From LMUY01 sp964235495 (GTDB lineage Bacteria > Pseudomonadota > Alphaproteobacteria > Acetobacterales > Acetobacteraceae), in assembly GCA_964235495.1 (NCBI GenBank), contig CAXSAX010000007.1, forward strand, positions 1 to 64,000: a DNA stretch of 64,000 bases. Reading direction: 5' to 3'. The translations under genes were made by a program, and so were the position numbers. Below are positions 10,237-22,339 of this stretch, piece by piece. The number at the start of each line of letters is the position of its first letter. Position 1 is the stretch's first letter. The notes under the pieces were generated by a model. The model made no database searches, had not been told where the DNA came from, and saw only the letters and a list, made by a program, of their open reading frames with translations.

Positions 10237-11280
10237 CTAACCCGGGGCGTCCGTCGCAGCAAGCGCGTGGGCGTGCCCCGCCGGGTCCCGGACAACGTCG
10301 CCGTCCAGGTAATCCGGCCCGATCGGCACCTTGCCGTGGCCGCCGGGGATGTCCAGCACGTAGGTCGGCCAGGCGAGCCCGGTGACCCGGCCACGCAACG
10401 CTTCCAGCAACGCGCGCCCTTCCGCGACCGGCACATGGAAGCGCGCGGTGCCTGGCGCCGGGTCGAGCTGGTGCAGGTAGTAGGGCTTCACGCGGGCGGC
10501 CAGCATGGCGCGGAACAGGGCTTCCAAGGCGTCCGCGCTGTCGTTCACGCCGCGCAGCAGCACGGATTGGCCGAGCAGCGGCACCCCCCGGCGGCCGACG
10601 GCGCGCAAGGCGGCCACGGCGTCCACCGTCAGCTCCCGGGCGTGGTTGGCGTGGACCACCAGCCAGAGCGGCTTGTCCGTCTCCAGCACCGGGGCGAGCG
10701 CGTGCAGCCGCGCCGGGTCGGCCACGGGCACGCGGCTGTGGATGCGCAGGGTCTGCACGTGCGGCATGGCCTCCAGCGCATCCAGGATGGCGCGGAGGCG
10801 GCGGGGGGAGAGCAGCAGCGGATCGCCGCCGGTCAGGATCACCTCCGTGATGGCTGGATGCGCCCGCAGCCAGTCCAGCGCCGCCGCCAGTTGCGGGTCC
10901 GTCAGCAGGCCGCCGCCGGGGCCGACATGCTCGCGGCGGAAGCAGAAGCGGCAGTACACGGGACACACCAGCAGCGGCTTCAGCAGCGCGCGGTCGGCGT
11001 AGCGGTGCACGATGCCGGGCACGGGGGAGAGCGCGTCGTCGCCGATCGGGTCCGCCCGTTCGTGCAGGGCGGTAAGCAACTCGTCCGCGTGGGGGATGAA
11101 CTGGCGGCCGACCGGGTCGTCGGGGTGCGTGATCAGGGCCAGGAGCGTGGGCGGGATCGCGACGGCGTAGCGTTCACCCACTTGGTCCAGCATGGCACGG
11201 TCCCGCGGAACGGCCAGGCCGGCGGCGATCAGGCCAGCGGCGTCACGCACTGTTTGCGGCGGGAGGGAGCCATCCGGCAT
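10237..11280 (-). CDS. epmB: EF-P beta-lysine synthase EpmB (lysine 2,3-aminomutase-like radical SAM)
   Basis: EpmB converts lysine to (R)-beta-lysine with radical SAM and PLP; EpmA then attaches it to EF-P. The radical SAM cluster motif CPVYCRFCFRR is present, followed by the GGDPLL motif and the C-terminal YYLHQLDPAPGTARFHVP segment typical of KamA/EpmB. At about 347 residues it is of EpmB length rather than the longer catabolic KamA. I chose the ATG at 11280 (MPDGSLPPQTVRDA). An alternative ATG at 11310 overlaps the epmA start codon on the other strand. efp lies 40 bases downstream on the same strand. Confidence 0.93.
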   Translation of the reverse strand: MPDGSLPPQTVRDAAGLIAAGLAVPRDRAMLDQVGERYAVAIPPTLLALITHPDDPVGRQFIPHADELLTALHERADPIGDDALSPVPGIVHRYADRALLKPLLVCPVYCRFCFRREHVGPGGGLLTDPQLAAALDWLRAHPAITEVILTGGDPLLLSPRRLRAILDALEAMPHVQTLRIHSRVPVADPARLHALAPVLETDKPLWLVVHANHARELTVDAVAALRAVGRRGVPLLGQSVLLRGVNDSADALEALFRAMLAARVKPYYLHQLDPAPGTARFHVPVAEGRALLEALRGRVTGLAWPTYVLDIPGGHGKVPIGPDYLDGDVVRDPAGHAHALAATDAPG

Positions 11281-11308
11281 GGTGGCGGCGTGTAGCCCCG
11301 GAGCCGCC

Positions 11309-12319
11309 ATGCCGCAACCGAGCTGGCATCCCGAGCAGTTCGCCGCCCGCCTGCCCTTCCTGCGCCGCCGCGCCCGGCTGGTGCAGGCCACCCGCGCCTT
11401 CTTCGACGCACGCGGCTACGCGGAGGTCGAGACCCCCTACGCAGTGCCTGTGCCGGGCGAGGAGGTGCACCTGCGCGCCTTTCGCACCGAGCGGGTCGGC
11501 ACGGACGGGGCGCGCGCACCGCTTTGGCTGCACACCAGCCCGGAGTTCGCCATGAAGCAGTTGCTGGTGGCGGGCGCCGGGCCGGTGTTCCAGCTGGCCC
11601 GCGTCTGGCGCAACGAGGAAGGCAGCGACACCCACGCCGCCGAGTTCACCATGCTGGAGTGGTATCGGCCTGGCGCGACCCTTGCGGACCTGATGCACGA
11701 GGTAGAGGCGTTCCTGCGCGCCGTGCTGCCCTCCACCGTGCGCTGCCGTGGCGTGGAAACCTCGCTTGCCGGGTTCGAGCGGGTGACGGTGGCAGAGGCG
11801 TTCGCGCGCTGGGCGGGGGCGGACGTGCTGGGCACGGCCGGGCATGCAGGCGCCCTGGCGGCGCAGGCAGGCGTGCGGCTGCGCCACGGCGAGGATTGGG
11901 AAGACCTGTTTTTCCGCCTCATGCTGGAGCGGGTGGAGCCGCACCTCGGCCGCGCCCGCCCCAGCTTCCTCACCCACTGGCCCGCCGCCCAGGCCGCCCT
12001 CGCCCGGCGCGACCCGGCGGACCCGCGCGCTGCCCTGCGCTTCGAGCTGTTCGTCTGCGGGATGGAGCTGGCCAACGCCTTCGAGGAGCTGACGGACGCC
12101 TCCGAGCAGCGCGCCCGCTTTGCCGCCGACCGCACCCGGCGCGAGCAGCTCCACGGCCCCGGCTGGGGCCTGGACGAAGCCTTCCTGGCCGCGCTGGAAC
12201 ACGGGATGCCGCCGGGCAGCGGCATCGCGCTGGGTTTTGATCGGCTAGCGATGATCGCGGGTGGTGCGGACCGGATCGACCAGGTGCTGTGGCTGCCACA
12301 GGGGCACACGGCACGGTGA
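11309..12319 (+). CDS. epmA: EF-P lysine ligase EpmA (GenX/PoxA)
   Basis: EpmA is a truncated class II lysyl-tRNA synthetase that ligates beta-lysine to EF-P instead of tRNA. The 336 residues contain only the catalytic core, without the anticodon-binding domain. The class II motifs are clear: motif 2 FQLARVWRNEE with HAAEFTMLEWYRP, and motif 3 GSGIALGFDRLAMI; HTSPEFAMK and GMELANAFEEL are also typical. It is divergent from epmB, with only 28 bases between starts, so both promoters must lie inside or around the opposing gene. Confidence 0.94.
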   Translation: MPQPSWHPEQFAARLPFLRRRARLVQATRAFFDARGYAEVETPYAVPVPGEEVHLRAFRTERVGTDGARAPLWLHTSPEFAMKQLLVAGAGPVFQLARVWRNEEGSDTHAAEFTMLEWYRPGATLADLMHEVEAFLRAVLPSTVRCRGVETSLAGFERVTVAEAFARWAGADVLGTAGHAGALAAQAGVRLRHGEDWEDLFFRLMLERVEPHLGRARPSFLTHWPAAQAALARRDPADPRAALRFELFVCGMELANAFEELTDASEQRARFAADRTRREQLHGPGWGLDEAFLAALEHGMPPGSGIALGFDRLAMIAGGADRIDQVLWLPQGHTAR

Positions 12320-12393
12320 TGCCACCAACACCGGCGCCGCACGCTGAGCGCTCACGCTGCGGCCATCCCGGCCCGCGCCCGGGGAAGACCAAA

Positions 12394-12891
12394 ATGCGAC
12401 GCTTCCACCTCATGACGGCAGCGCTGCTCGCGGCAAGCGCACAGGCCCACGCGCAAGCCATCAGCGACAGCGACAAATCCTACTTGCAGGACCAGGCGCA
12501 GGGCACCGCCTACGAGCTGGCCATCGCCCACCTTGCGGACGCGACCTCGGTGCGGCCCGACATCCGCGGCTACGCGCAGATCGTCATCACGGACCATGAC
12601 GAGCTGGACCGGCGGATGGCCGAACTGGCGCAAGGCAGGGGGGTGACCCTACCGGAGTCGATGAAGGCCAGCCAGGCACTCAACTTGAAGCGGCTGCAAG
12701 GGATGAAAGGCCGCGAGTTCGATCAGGCCTATATCCAGGAAACCAGCCGCATCAACGAGGATGACGAGAAGCAGGACGCCAAGGAGGCCGCTCAAACTCA
12801 GGATGCGGCCATGCAGACCTTTGCCAAGAAGTTGCAGGAGACCGACGGGAAACACGCCAAGCTCGGCAAGTCGCTGGACGGGCAGGACTGA
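12394..12891 (+). CDS. Secreted DUF4142 protein
   Basis: The 165-residue protein has a signal peptide (HLMTAALLAASAQAHAQA, cleavage about residue 20). A helical ferritin-like DUF4142 domain follows: YLQDQAQGTAYELAIAHLA, then DHDELDRRMAELA and FDQAYIQETSRINEDD. Such proteins are periplasmic or outer-membrane and poorly understood. The ATG at 12394 gives the signal peptide directly; an in-frame upstream start at 12289 overlaps epmA and would bury it. It is 96 bases before cysK. Confidence 0.85.
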   Translation: MRRFHLMTAALLAASAQAHAQAISDSDKSYLQDQAQGTAYELAIAHLADATSVRPDIRGYAQIVITDHDELDRRMAELAQGRGVTLPESMKASQALNLKRLQGMKGREFDQAYIQETSRINEDDEKQDAKEAAQTQDAAMQTFAKKLQETDGKHAKLGKSLDGQD

Positions 12892-12987
12892 AGGCCGGTT
12901 CTTTTGCGGCCTGCCAGGCCAGCGGCCCTGCTTTGCGCCGTCCGCCCGGCGGCCCATCTTGCGAAAACGACCCAGGGAGCCGCCACC

Positions 12988-13902
12988 ATGAAAGCAGACA
13001 GCGTTCTCGACACCATCGGCCAGACGCCGCACATCCGCATGGCCCGCCTGTTCCCCGACGCGCAGGTCTGGATCAAGTCCGAGCGCAGCAACCCGGGCGG
13101 CTCCATCAAGGATCGGGCGGCGCTTGCCATGGTGGAGGCGGCGGAGGCCAGCGGGCAGTTGAAACCCGGCGGCACGATCATCGAGCCGACTTCGGGCAAC
13201 ACCGGCATCGGCCTGGCCATGGTTGCGGCGGTGAAGGGCTATCCGATCGTGCTCGTCATGCCCGACTCGATGTCCGTCGAGCGGCGGCGGCTGATGCAGG
13301 CCTATGGCGCGACGTTCGAGCTGACGCCCCGGGTACAAGGCATGAAAGGCGCCATCGCGCGGGCGTATGAGTTGGCGGCGGAAAGCCCAGGCGCCTGGAT
13401 TCCGCAGCAGTTCGAGAACCCGGCGAACATCGCGGCCCATGTCCGCACCACCGTCGAGGAAATCCTCGCCGACTTCCCGGACGGCATCGACGCCATGGTC
13501 ACCGGAGTCGGCACCGGTGGGCACATTACGGCATGCGCCGAGGTGCTGAAGCCGCGCTGGCCGCAGCTCAAGGTGTTCGCGGTCGAGCCGACGCTGTCCC
13601 CGGTGATTTCAGGCGGGGAGCCGGCGCCGCACCCGATCCAGGGCATCGGCGCCGGGTTCATCCCGGCCAACCTGCACACGGACGTGCTGGACGGGGTCAT
13701 TCAGGTGGAGGCGGAGGAGGCGCGCGCGTGGGGCCGGCGCTCGGCCACCCAGGAGGGGTTGCTGGTCGGCATCTCCTCAGGCGCCACGTTGGCGGCGATC
13801 GCGAAGAAGCTGCCAGACCTGCTTCCAGGCGCGGTGGTGCTGGGGTTCAACTACGACACTGGCGAGCGTTACCTGTCGGTCGCCGACTATTTCCCCGGCT
13901 GA
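12988..13902 (+). CDS. cysK: Cysteine synthase
   Basis: The enzyme makes cysteine from O-acetylserine and sulfide using PLP. The Schiff-base lysine is Lys41 in NPGGSIKDRAA. The substrate loop EPTSGNTGIGLA and the phosphate-binding GVGTGGHI follow. The 304 residues match CysK. The start ATG at 12988 has an AGGGAG ribosome site. The next gene, an AhpD-like protein, begins 15 bases after the stop and is probably cotranscribed. Confidence 0.95.
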   Translation: MKADSVLDTIGQTPHIRMARLFPDAQVWIKSERSNPGGSIKDRAALAMVEAAEASGQLKPGGTIIEPTSGNTGIGLAMVAAVKGYPIVLVMPDSMSVERRRLMQAYGATFELTPRVQGMKGAIARAYELAAESPGAWIPQQFENPANIAAHVRTTVEEILADFPDGIDAMVTGVGTGGHITACAEVLKPRWPQLKVFAVEPTLSPVISGGEPAPHPIQGIGAGFIPANLHTDVLDGVIQVEAEEARAWGRRSATQEGLLVGISSGATLAAIAKKLPDLLPGAVVLGFNYDTGERYLSVADYFPG

Positions 13903-13917
13903 CCCAGAAGTTGTGCC

Positions 13918-14499
13918 GTGCCGCAACCCAACCACGTCATGGACCTAGACGAGCTGTCCGAGGACAGCTTGCCCGAGGACCTCAAGCCTTATTTCGCCAA
14001 GTGCCGCGATAAGCTCGGCTTCGTGCCCAATGTGCTACGCGCCTGGCTGCTGCGCCCGGAGAGGCTGCGCACCTTCATCCACAGCTATGACGAGCTGATG
14101 CTCGCCCCGTCCGGCCTGTCAAAGCTGGAACGAGAGATGATTGCCGTCTCCGTGTCCGCCGCCAACCGCTGCTACTATTGCCTCGTGGCGCACGGGGCGG
14201 CGGTGCGCAAACTGTCCGGCGATCCGCAGCTGGGGGAGATGCTGGCGTTCAACTACCGCATGGCCGAACTCTCGGACCGGCAGAGGGCGATGCTGGACTT
14301 CGCCTTGCTGTTGACAGATGCGCCGCACGAGGCGACGGCGGACGGCCGCCAAGGCCTGCGGGACGTGGGGCTGAGCGACGCGGACATCTTCGACGTGGCC
14401 GAGACGGCGGCGTTCTTCAACTATACCAACCGGGTTGCGCATGGCATCGACTTGATGCCGAACCCCGAGTACCACAGCCTGGCGCGGCAACAGGCTTAA
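13918..14499 (+). CDS. Peroxidase-related AhpD/CMD-family protein
   Basis: The 193-residue protein (GTG start) has the carboxymuconolactone decarboxylase/AhpD fold. The redox motif is C-x2-C in RCYYCLVAHGAA with the following His, preceded by LSKLEREMIAVSVSAANR. It belongs to the group of 'uncharacterised peroxidase-related' enzymes. A role in thiol-based peroxide defence is likely by family but the substrate is unknown. The stop lies 4 bases from the end of the convergent GT87 gene. Confidence 0.85.
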   Translation: MPQPNHVMDLDELSEDSLPEDLKPYFAKCRDKLGFVPNVLRAWLLRPERLRTFIHSYDELMLAPSGLSKLEREMIAVSVSAANRCYYCLVAHGAAVRKLSGDPQLGEMLAFNYRMAELSDRQRAMLDFALLLTDAPHEATADGRQGLRDVGLSDADIFDVAETAAFFNYTNRVAHGIDLMPNPEYHSLARQQA

Positions 14500-14503
14500 G
14501 CAC

Positions 14504-15745
14504 CTATTCCGCCGCGAAGGCGCTGGATCTAAACCTAGGGATGGTGGCAACTGCACTGGATGCCGTAGCAGGTTCGAGCCGCCGCCATGCGCACCAGGCG
14601 ACACCGGCCAGGGTGAGGCAGCCAATCGGCGGCATCTCAGCGCTGCCGATCCAGAACGGCAGGCCAGGCCAGGCCCAGCCCACGGTAAGCAGGGTCGCCT
14701 CGAATGGGCGAAAGCCGGTCCGTGCGGCCATGCTCGCCAGCATCGCAATGCCGACCGCGACGCCGATTGAGTCATAGGAATAGGCATACGGCGTGGCCAG
14801 CAATGCCAGCGCGGCAGTCAAGGCAGTCCTGGCCTTTGGCTCCGCGGCAGGCTTGCGCCACGCCCGCCAGGCTAGCGCCACGCATCCCGCCATTGTCAAG
14901 GCCTGCGCAGCGTAGGCCGTGGGAAGCGCCGCTCCGAGCCACCGGGCAAGGATGAACGGCGTGGCCATCATGTTTTGGTAGCTTCCTTCGAAAGGCCGCT
15001 CAAGGATCGTGGCCGTCACGTAATGGCGCACGTCGGTGAGAAACCACACCCAGGTCTCGGGGCCGAACGCCAGCGCGCTCGCGGCAACGACTGCCGCCGC
15101 CGTGCCTGCTGCCACGGCAACCGTCCGCCAAGCGCCAGAGGCGGCCAGGCAGAGCGGCGCCAGCAACCCGAGGTGCGGCTTCGTGGTCAGCAACCCGAAC
15201 AGCACGCCAGCCGCAACCGGCTTGCGCCCGACCAGCAGCAAGCCGCCTTCCAGCAAGGCGGCCGTGATGGCGCCGTTCTGCCCTGCCAGCGCATTCTCGA
15301 TCACCGCGGGGCTGCACAGCACCGCCAGGCAAGTCAGCCATGGTAGGCCGCAGCGCCGCAGGATGGTGATCAGCAGGGCTGCTGAACCGCTTACCCAGAC
15401 GATAAAGCCGGGCACGAGGGGCAAGAGGGCCAGCGGGATTGCCAGAAATACGGCGCTGGGCGGATAGCACCAAGTGTGCACTTGCAGGCCATTGCCGAAT
15501 AGGTGCCGCAGCCAGTCGTCATACTGGGCGGGATGGAACAGGGCATCAAAGTCCCCGGCCATGGCCAGCCTGCCGCCTGCCCATACGTTCAGGTAGTCCC
15601 GTACGGCGATCACGTCCCACGGAGCCGGGAGCGGATACCGGGGCATCACGACCCAGGTGAGCGCAGCGAGCGCAAGCCCCGGAACGGCGCAGGCCAAGAC
15701 GAACAGCGCAAGAACCCGGGAGGAAGCGGCAGGAGCAACTGTCAT
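14504..15745 (-). CDS. GT87/DUF2029-type membrane glycosyltransferase
   Basis: The 413-residue integral membrane protein has about ten hydrophobic helices. The N-terminal periplasmic loop has YLNVWAGGRLAMAGDFDALFHPAQYD, typical of DUF2029 (GT-C fold mannosyltransferase-like), and later YPPSAVFLAIPLALLP. Such enzymes transfer sugars from lipid-linked donors outside the inner membrane. The acceptor is unknown. It lies 56 bases downstream of secA on the same strand. Confidence 0.82.
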   Translation of the reverse strand: MTVAPAASSRVLALFVLACAVPGLALAALTWVVMPRYPLPAPWDVIAVRDYLNVWAGGRLAMAGDFDALFHPAQYDDWLRHLFGNGLQVHTWCYPPSAVFLAIPLALLPLVPGFIVWVSGSAALLITILRRCGLPWLTCLAVLCSPAVIENALAGQNGAITAALLEGGLLLVGRKPVAAGVLFGLLTTKPHLGLLAPLCLAASGAWRTVAVAAGTAAAVVAASALAFGPETWVWFLTDVRHYVTATILERPFEGSYQNMMATPFILARWLGAALPTAYAAQALTMAGCVALAWRAWRKPAAEPKARTALTAALALLATPYAYSYDSIGVAVGIAMLASMAARTGFRPFEATLLTVGWAWPGLPFWIGSAEMPPIGCLTLAGVAWCAWRRLEPATASSAVATIPRFRSSAFAAE

Positions 15746-15801
15746 GACCCCAAGCGATAGGTCCGACTGGTTAAGGTGCCGCTAAGCCCCAGCCAGGCCA
15801 G

Positions 15802-18522
<2,721 letters not shown>

Positions 18523-18682
18523 GGGATTTCCGGTGTCGGTCGGGAGCGCCTTGAAATAGGTGGCAGGCCCGCCCCGGTCAACGCAGGCCGGCGCTTGCCT
18601 GTTACCATAGCGTCACCTGCCGGGAACTTGGCGGGCCAGCCATCTTCGGCCATAACCGCGCGGCCCTGGACCGAGGTTTCCC

Positions 18683-19636
18683 ATGCGCCTGTCGCTTGCC
18701 GTCGCGGCCGCCTTGCTGTGCACCCCCGCCCTGCCATCCGCCGTCATGGCGCAGCCAGCGACGCCGGCCGCACCTGCTGCCCCACCGGCCGCTGCGCCCC
18801 ATGCGGACCCCGTCGTGGCCATCGTGGCCGGTCGCCAGCTGCATCTGAGCGACGTGTCCGAGGCAGCGCAGAGCCTGCCGGACGAGGTGCGCTCCATGCC
18901 GCCGCAGGTGCTGTATCCGATGCTGCTGGACCAGATGGTGGACCGCGAAGCGCTCGTGGTGCTGGCGGACAAGGAGGGTTTGGGCAAGGACCCGATGGTC
19001 GAGCGCGCTGTGGAGCGGGCCAAGGACACGGTGCTGCAGAACGCCATCCTGAGCCGCGACATCGGCCCTTCGGTCACGGATTCCTCGCTGCACGCGAAAT
19101 ACGACGCGGAGGTCGCCAACAAGGCCGGCGAGGACGAGGTTCATGCCCGCCACATCCTGGTCAACAGCGAGGACGAGGCGAAGAAGATCATCGAGCAGCT
19201 GAACCACGGCGCAGACTTCGCCGCGCTGGCCAAGAAGGACAGCAAGGACCCGGCGGCGCAGAACGGCGGCGACCTCGGCTTCTTTAAGAAGGCCGACATG
19301 GTGCCGGAGTTCGCCACCGTCGCCTTCGCGCTGCAGCCCGGGCAGATCACGCAGACGCCGGTGCACACGCAGTTCGGCTGGCACGTCATCAAGGTGGACG
19401 AGCACCGCGTGGCGCCGCCGCCGAGCTTCGACCAGTCCAAGGAGGAACTGCGGCAGCAGATCATCCAAGCCGGCGTTCGGCAGGAGCTGGACAAGGCCAA
19501 GCAAGGCCTGACGATCGAGAAGTTCAACATGGACGGCACGCCGATGACGGCCGGAGCCAGCCCTGCTGACCCGACGGCCACTCCCACCACCGATCTGCCG
19601 CCCACCCCCGGCGCCACGCCCGCGGTTCCCAAGTAG
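18683..19636 (+). CDS. Parvulin-type peptidylprolyl isomerase, exported
   Basis: The 317-residue protein has a signal peptide (LSLAVAAALLCTPALPSAVMA) followed by an Ala/Pro linker. A SurA/PrsA-type helical chaperone segment (about 45-145) precedes a parvulin domain (about 150-245): VHARHILV, NGGDLGFFKKADMVPEF and TQFGWHVIKVDE. The C-terminus is a Pro/Thr-rich tail. It should fold exported proteins in the periplasm. The divergent neighbour is secA, and argJ begins 3 bases after the stop. Confidence 0.92.
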   Translation: MRLSLAVAAALLCTPALPSAVMAQPATPAAPAAPPAAAPHADPVVAIVAGRQLHLSDVSEAAQSLPDEVRSMPPQVLYPMLLDQMVDREALVVLADKEGLGKDPMVERAVERAKDTVLQNAILSRDIGPSVTDSSLHAKYDAEVANKAGEDEVHARHILVNSEDEAKKIIEQLNHGADFAALAKKDSKDPAAQNGGDLGFFKKADMVPEFATVAFALQPGQITQTPVHTQFGWHVIKVDEHRVAPPPSFDQSKEELRQQIIQAGVRQELDKAKQGLTIEKFNMDGTPMTAGASPADPTATPTTDLPPTPGATPAVPK

Positions 19637-19638
19637 CC

Positions 19639-20850
19639 GTGGCGCTGCCCGCCTCGCCGCTTGCGGTGCCGCTGCCGGACCTGGCCCCGCTCGGCGGGGT
19701 GCAGCTGGCGGCGGCGGCGGCCGGCATTCGCTACCAGGGGCGGACCGACCTGGTGATGGTGGAGCTGGCGCCCGGCACGGCCGTGGCCGGCGTGTTCACC
19801 AGCAACAAATGCCCCGGCGCCCCGGTGGACTGGTGTCGCCACGCGCTGGCCGGCGGCCGGGCGCGCGGATTGGTAGTCAATGCCGGTAACGCCAACGTGT
19901 TCACCGGCGCACAGGGCCGGGAGACCGTGCAAGCCACCGCGCACGCCGCCGCTGCCCTGCTCGACTGTCCGGTGGCAGAGGTGTTCCTCGCCAGCACGGG
20001 CGTGATCGGCCAGGAATTGCCGCATGAGCGCATCACGACGGCGCTGCCGGGCCTGCATGCCAAGCTGTCGCCGGACGGCTGGGAAGCCGCGGCACGGGGC
20101 ATCATGACGACCGACACCTTCCCGAAGGCGTCCGTCCGAACCGCCGACATCGGCGGCAAGCCGGTGCGCATCGCAGGCTTCGCCAAGGGCAGCGGCATGG
20201 TGGCCCCCGACATGGCGACGATGCTGTGCTTCGTGTTCACCGACGCGGCCATCCCCGCCGACGCGTTGCAGGCGCTGCTGGCGGCGGGTGCCGAGCACAG
20301 CTTCAATCGCACCACCGTGGACAGCGACACCTCCACCAGCGACACGCTGCTGCTGTTCGCCACGGGTGCGGCCGGCAACCCTGAAGCAGATCTTGCCGGA
20401 TTCGCCCAGGCGCTGGACGTCGTGCTGCAGGACCTGGCGTTGCAAGTGGTGCGCGACGGCGAGGGTGCGCAGAAGCTGGTCCGCATCGACGTGACGGGAG
20501 CAGTGGACGACGGTTCGGCCAAGCGGGTCGGCATGGCCATCGCCAACTCCCCCCTGGTCAAGACCGCCATCGCCGGAGAGGACGCGAACTGGGGCCGCAT
20601 CGTCATGGCGGTGGGCAAGGCGGGCGAGCCGGCGGACCGGGACCGGCTCTCGGTGGGTATCGGCGGCACCTGGATGGCGCGCGAGGGCGCGGTGGTGCCG
20701 GACTACGACGAAGCGCCGGTGGTGGCGCACATGGCTGGCCGCGAGATCGCGGTGGCGGTCGATCTCGGCCTCGGTACTGGGCACGCGACGGTTTGGACCT
20801 GCGACCTAACGCACGGCTACATCGACATCAACGGCTCATACCGCAGCTGA
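19639..20850 (+). CDS. argJ: Bifunctional glutamate N-acetyltransferase/amino-acid acetyltransferase
   Basis: ArgJ moves the acetyl group from N-acetylornithine to glutamate in the cyclic arginine pathway. The precursor is self-cleaved at the Thr of MATML, in KGSGMVAPDMATML, to give two subunits; the new N-terminal Thr is the nucleophile. Other family segments are VNAGNANVFTG, STGVIGQELP and GEDANWGRIVMAVGKAG. The 403 residues start at a GTG only 3 bases after the PPIase stop, which suggests cotranscription. Confidence 0.96.
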   Translation: MALPASPLAVPLPDLAPLGGVQLAAAAAGIRYQGRTDLVMVELAPGTAVAGVFTSNKCPGAPVDWCRHALAGGRARGLVVNAGNANVFTGAQGRETVQATAHAAAALLDCPVAEVFLASTGVIGQELPHERITTALPGLHAKLSPDGWEAAARGIMTTDTFPKASVRTADIGGKPVRIAGFAKGSGMVAPDMATMLCFVFTDAAIPADALQALLAAGAEHSFNRTTVDSDTSTSDTLLLFATGAAGNPEADLAGFAQALDVVLQDLALQVVRDGEGAQKLVRIDVTGAVDDGSAKRVGMAIANSPLVKTAIAGEDANWGRIVMAVGKAGEPADRDRLSVGIGGTWMAREGAVVPDYDEAPVVAHMAGREIAVAVDLGLGTGHATVWTCDLTHGYIDINGSYRS

Positions 20851-20855
20851 GCGGC

Positions 20856-21497
20856 ATGCCAGCCTGCGCCGCCTGCGGCATCGCCGCACCCTCCCCGTTT
20901 CGCGCACCGCCGGCCGAGGGCGCGCCCGACCTAGACGGCCGCCCCGGCGAGCCGACCCGCTCCACCCTTCGGCGCTGGGTGCTGCGCTGCCGCGGCTGCG
21001 GCGCTTGCGCGCCTGACCTGGCCACCCTGCCGCCGGCGGCCAGGGAGACCGTGCGCAGCCCGGCGTACCACGCCCACCACTCGTCATTCCTGCGTTGGGC
21101 CGCCCTGGCCGCGGGCACGCCGGACGAAGCGGAGGCGCTGCTGCAAGCCGCGTGGGAGGCGGAGGATACGGGCGCAGACGCCAGCGCGCTGCGACGCCGC
21201 GCCGCGTCCCTCTGGCCCGCGCCGACCGACGTCGAGGCGGCCCTGCGTCTGGCGGACATCCAGCGCCGCGCCGGCCTGCTGGCGGAAGCGGCCGCCACCC
21301 TGGACGCCTGGCCGGAGGGGGACGATGGCAGCGTCCGCATTGCCACCTTCGAGCGCGCCCGGGTGGCCGCGGGCGACACTGGGCGGCACCTGCTGAGCAG
21401 CGCCCTGCGCCCGCCCGCCCGCACCCCTCACGTGATCCACGGCAAGCGGGCCGCAGGAGGAGGATTCTGGGGGCGGCTGCTTGGTGGGGCTTCATGA
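20856..21497 (+). CDS. Hypothetical zinc-ribbon protein
   Basis: I do not recognise this 213-residue protein. It begins MPACAACGI and has a second pair CRGCGAC at about residue 45, together a likely four-Cys zinc ribbon. The rest is helical and Ala/Arg-rich, with repeat-like pairs such as DEAEALLQAAWEAEDTG and AALRLADIQRRAGLLAEAA that resemble a TPR. It starts 5 bases after the argJ stop and its stop overlaps the next start in ATGA (21494-21497). It is likely cytoplasmic and cotranscribed with argJ and the DUF1186 gene. Confidence 0.7.
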   Translation: MPACAACGIAAPSPFRAPPAEGAPDLDGRPGEPTRSTLRRWVLRCRGCGACAPDLATLPPAARETVRSPAYHAHHSSFLRWAALAAGTPDEAEALLQAAWEAEDTGADASALRRRAASLWPAPTDVEAALRLADIQRRAGLLAEAAATLDAWPEGDDGSVRIATFERARVAAGDTGRHLLSSALRPPARTPHVIHGKRAAGGGFWGRLLGGAS

Positions 21498-22339
21498 CCC
21501 TGGACGACGCGATCGCCGCCTTCGCGGTGGCCGATGAGTTCCCCGCGCCTCAAATGCAATGGGCGTTGGACGAATGGGAGCTGGCCGGGCCGCGCTGCCG
21601 TGCCCTGCTGCACGACTATGTCCAGGGCCACGACCAGTCGGAGCGCACCGAGCGGGCGCTGTTTGTCATCGTCCACCTGCTCGCGGAACGCGGCGACACC
21701 GCCAGCTTCCCCGACCTGTGCGCGCTCATGCAGGACGCCGAGCGGTCGGACCTGGTGCTCGGCGAGCAGAGCGCAGCGTCCGGCGCGGCCCTGCTCATCA
21801 GCACCTTCGATGGCGACCAGGCGCCGCTGCTCCGCCTGGCCGAGGAGCCTGCGGCGGACCCCGGCCTCCGCAGCGACGCGCTGCTGGTGCTCGGCTATCT
21901 CGCGCGCACCGGCAAGCTGCCGGAAGCCGCGGCCTACGACATCCTCGCCCGCCTGCCGGCGCGGTTGTCGCCGCGGGAGCCGCATCTCGTCTGGTTCGGC
22001 TGGGCGCGGACCGTGGCCGCACTCGGGTTCGCCGGGCTGGCGGGCGAGGCGGGAGCGGTTTTCTCACGAGGCCTGGTCGATCCCCAGCTGATGACGCTGG
22101 CCGATTTCTGGGCTGACCTGCGCGAGGCCCGCGAGCAGCCCGAAGCGATGCCCGACCATCTCTGGGACGGCCTGGGGCCGGTCGGCACCGCGATCGACTG
22201 GCTGGACGCGCCGGAGCAGCTGGACGCGCCGCCGGAGCTGCTGGAGCCGGTCCGCAACCCGTTGCGCAACGTCGGCCGCAACGACCCGTGCCCATGCGGC
22301 AGCGGCCAGAAACACAAGAAATGCTGCCTGCCGGCGTGA
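21494..22339 (+). CDS. DUF1186 protein with C-terminal SEC-C motif
   Basis: The 281-residue protein has a helical repeat-type body, starting MTLDDAIAAFAVADEFP, that resembles DUF1186. It ends in a SEC-C zinc motif, GRNDPCPCGSGQKHKKCC, like the tail of SecA. The SEC-C tail often mediates contact with ribosomes or nucleic acids. The function is unknown. The start overlaps the preceding stop (ATGA), and the acyltransferase gene begins inside its last 19 bases. Confidence 0.8.
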   Translation: MTLDDAIAAFAVADEFPAPQMQWALDEWELAGPRCRALLHDYVQGHDQSERTERALFVIVHLLAERGDTASFPDLCALMQDAERSDLVLGEQSAASGAALLISTFDGDQAPLLRLAEEPAADPGLRSDALLVLGYLARTGKLPEAAAYDILARLPARLSPREPHLVWFGWARTVAALGFAGLAGEAGAVFSRGLVDPQLMTLADFWADLREAREQPEAMPDHLWDGLGPVGTAIDWLDAPEQLDAPPELLEPVRNPLRNVGRNDPCPCGSGQKHKKCCLPA

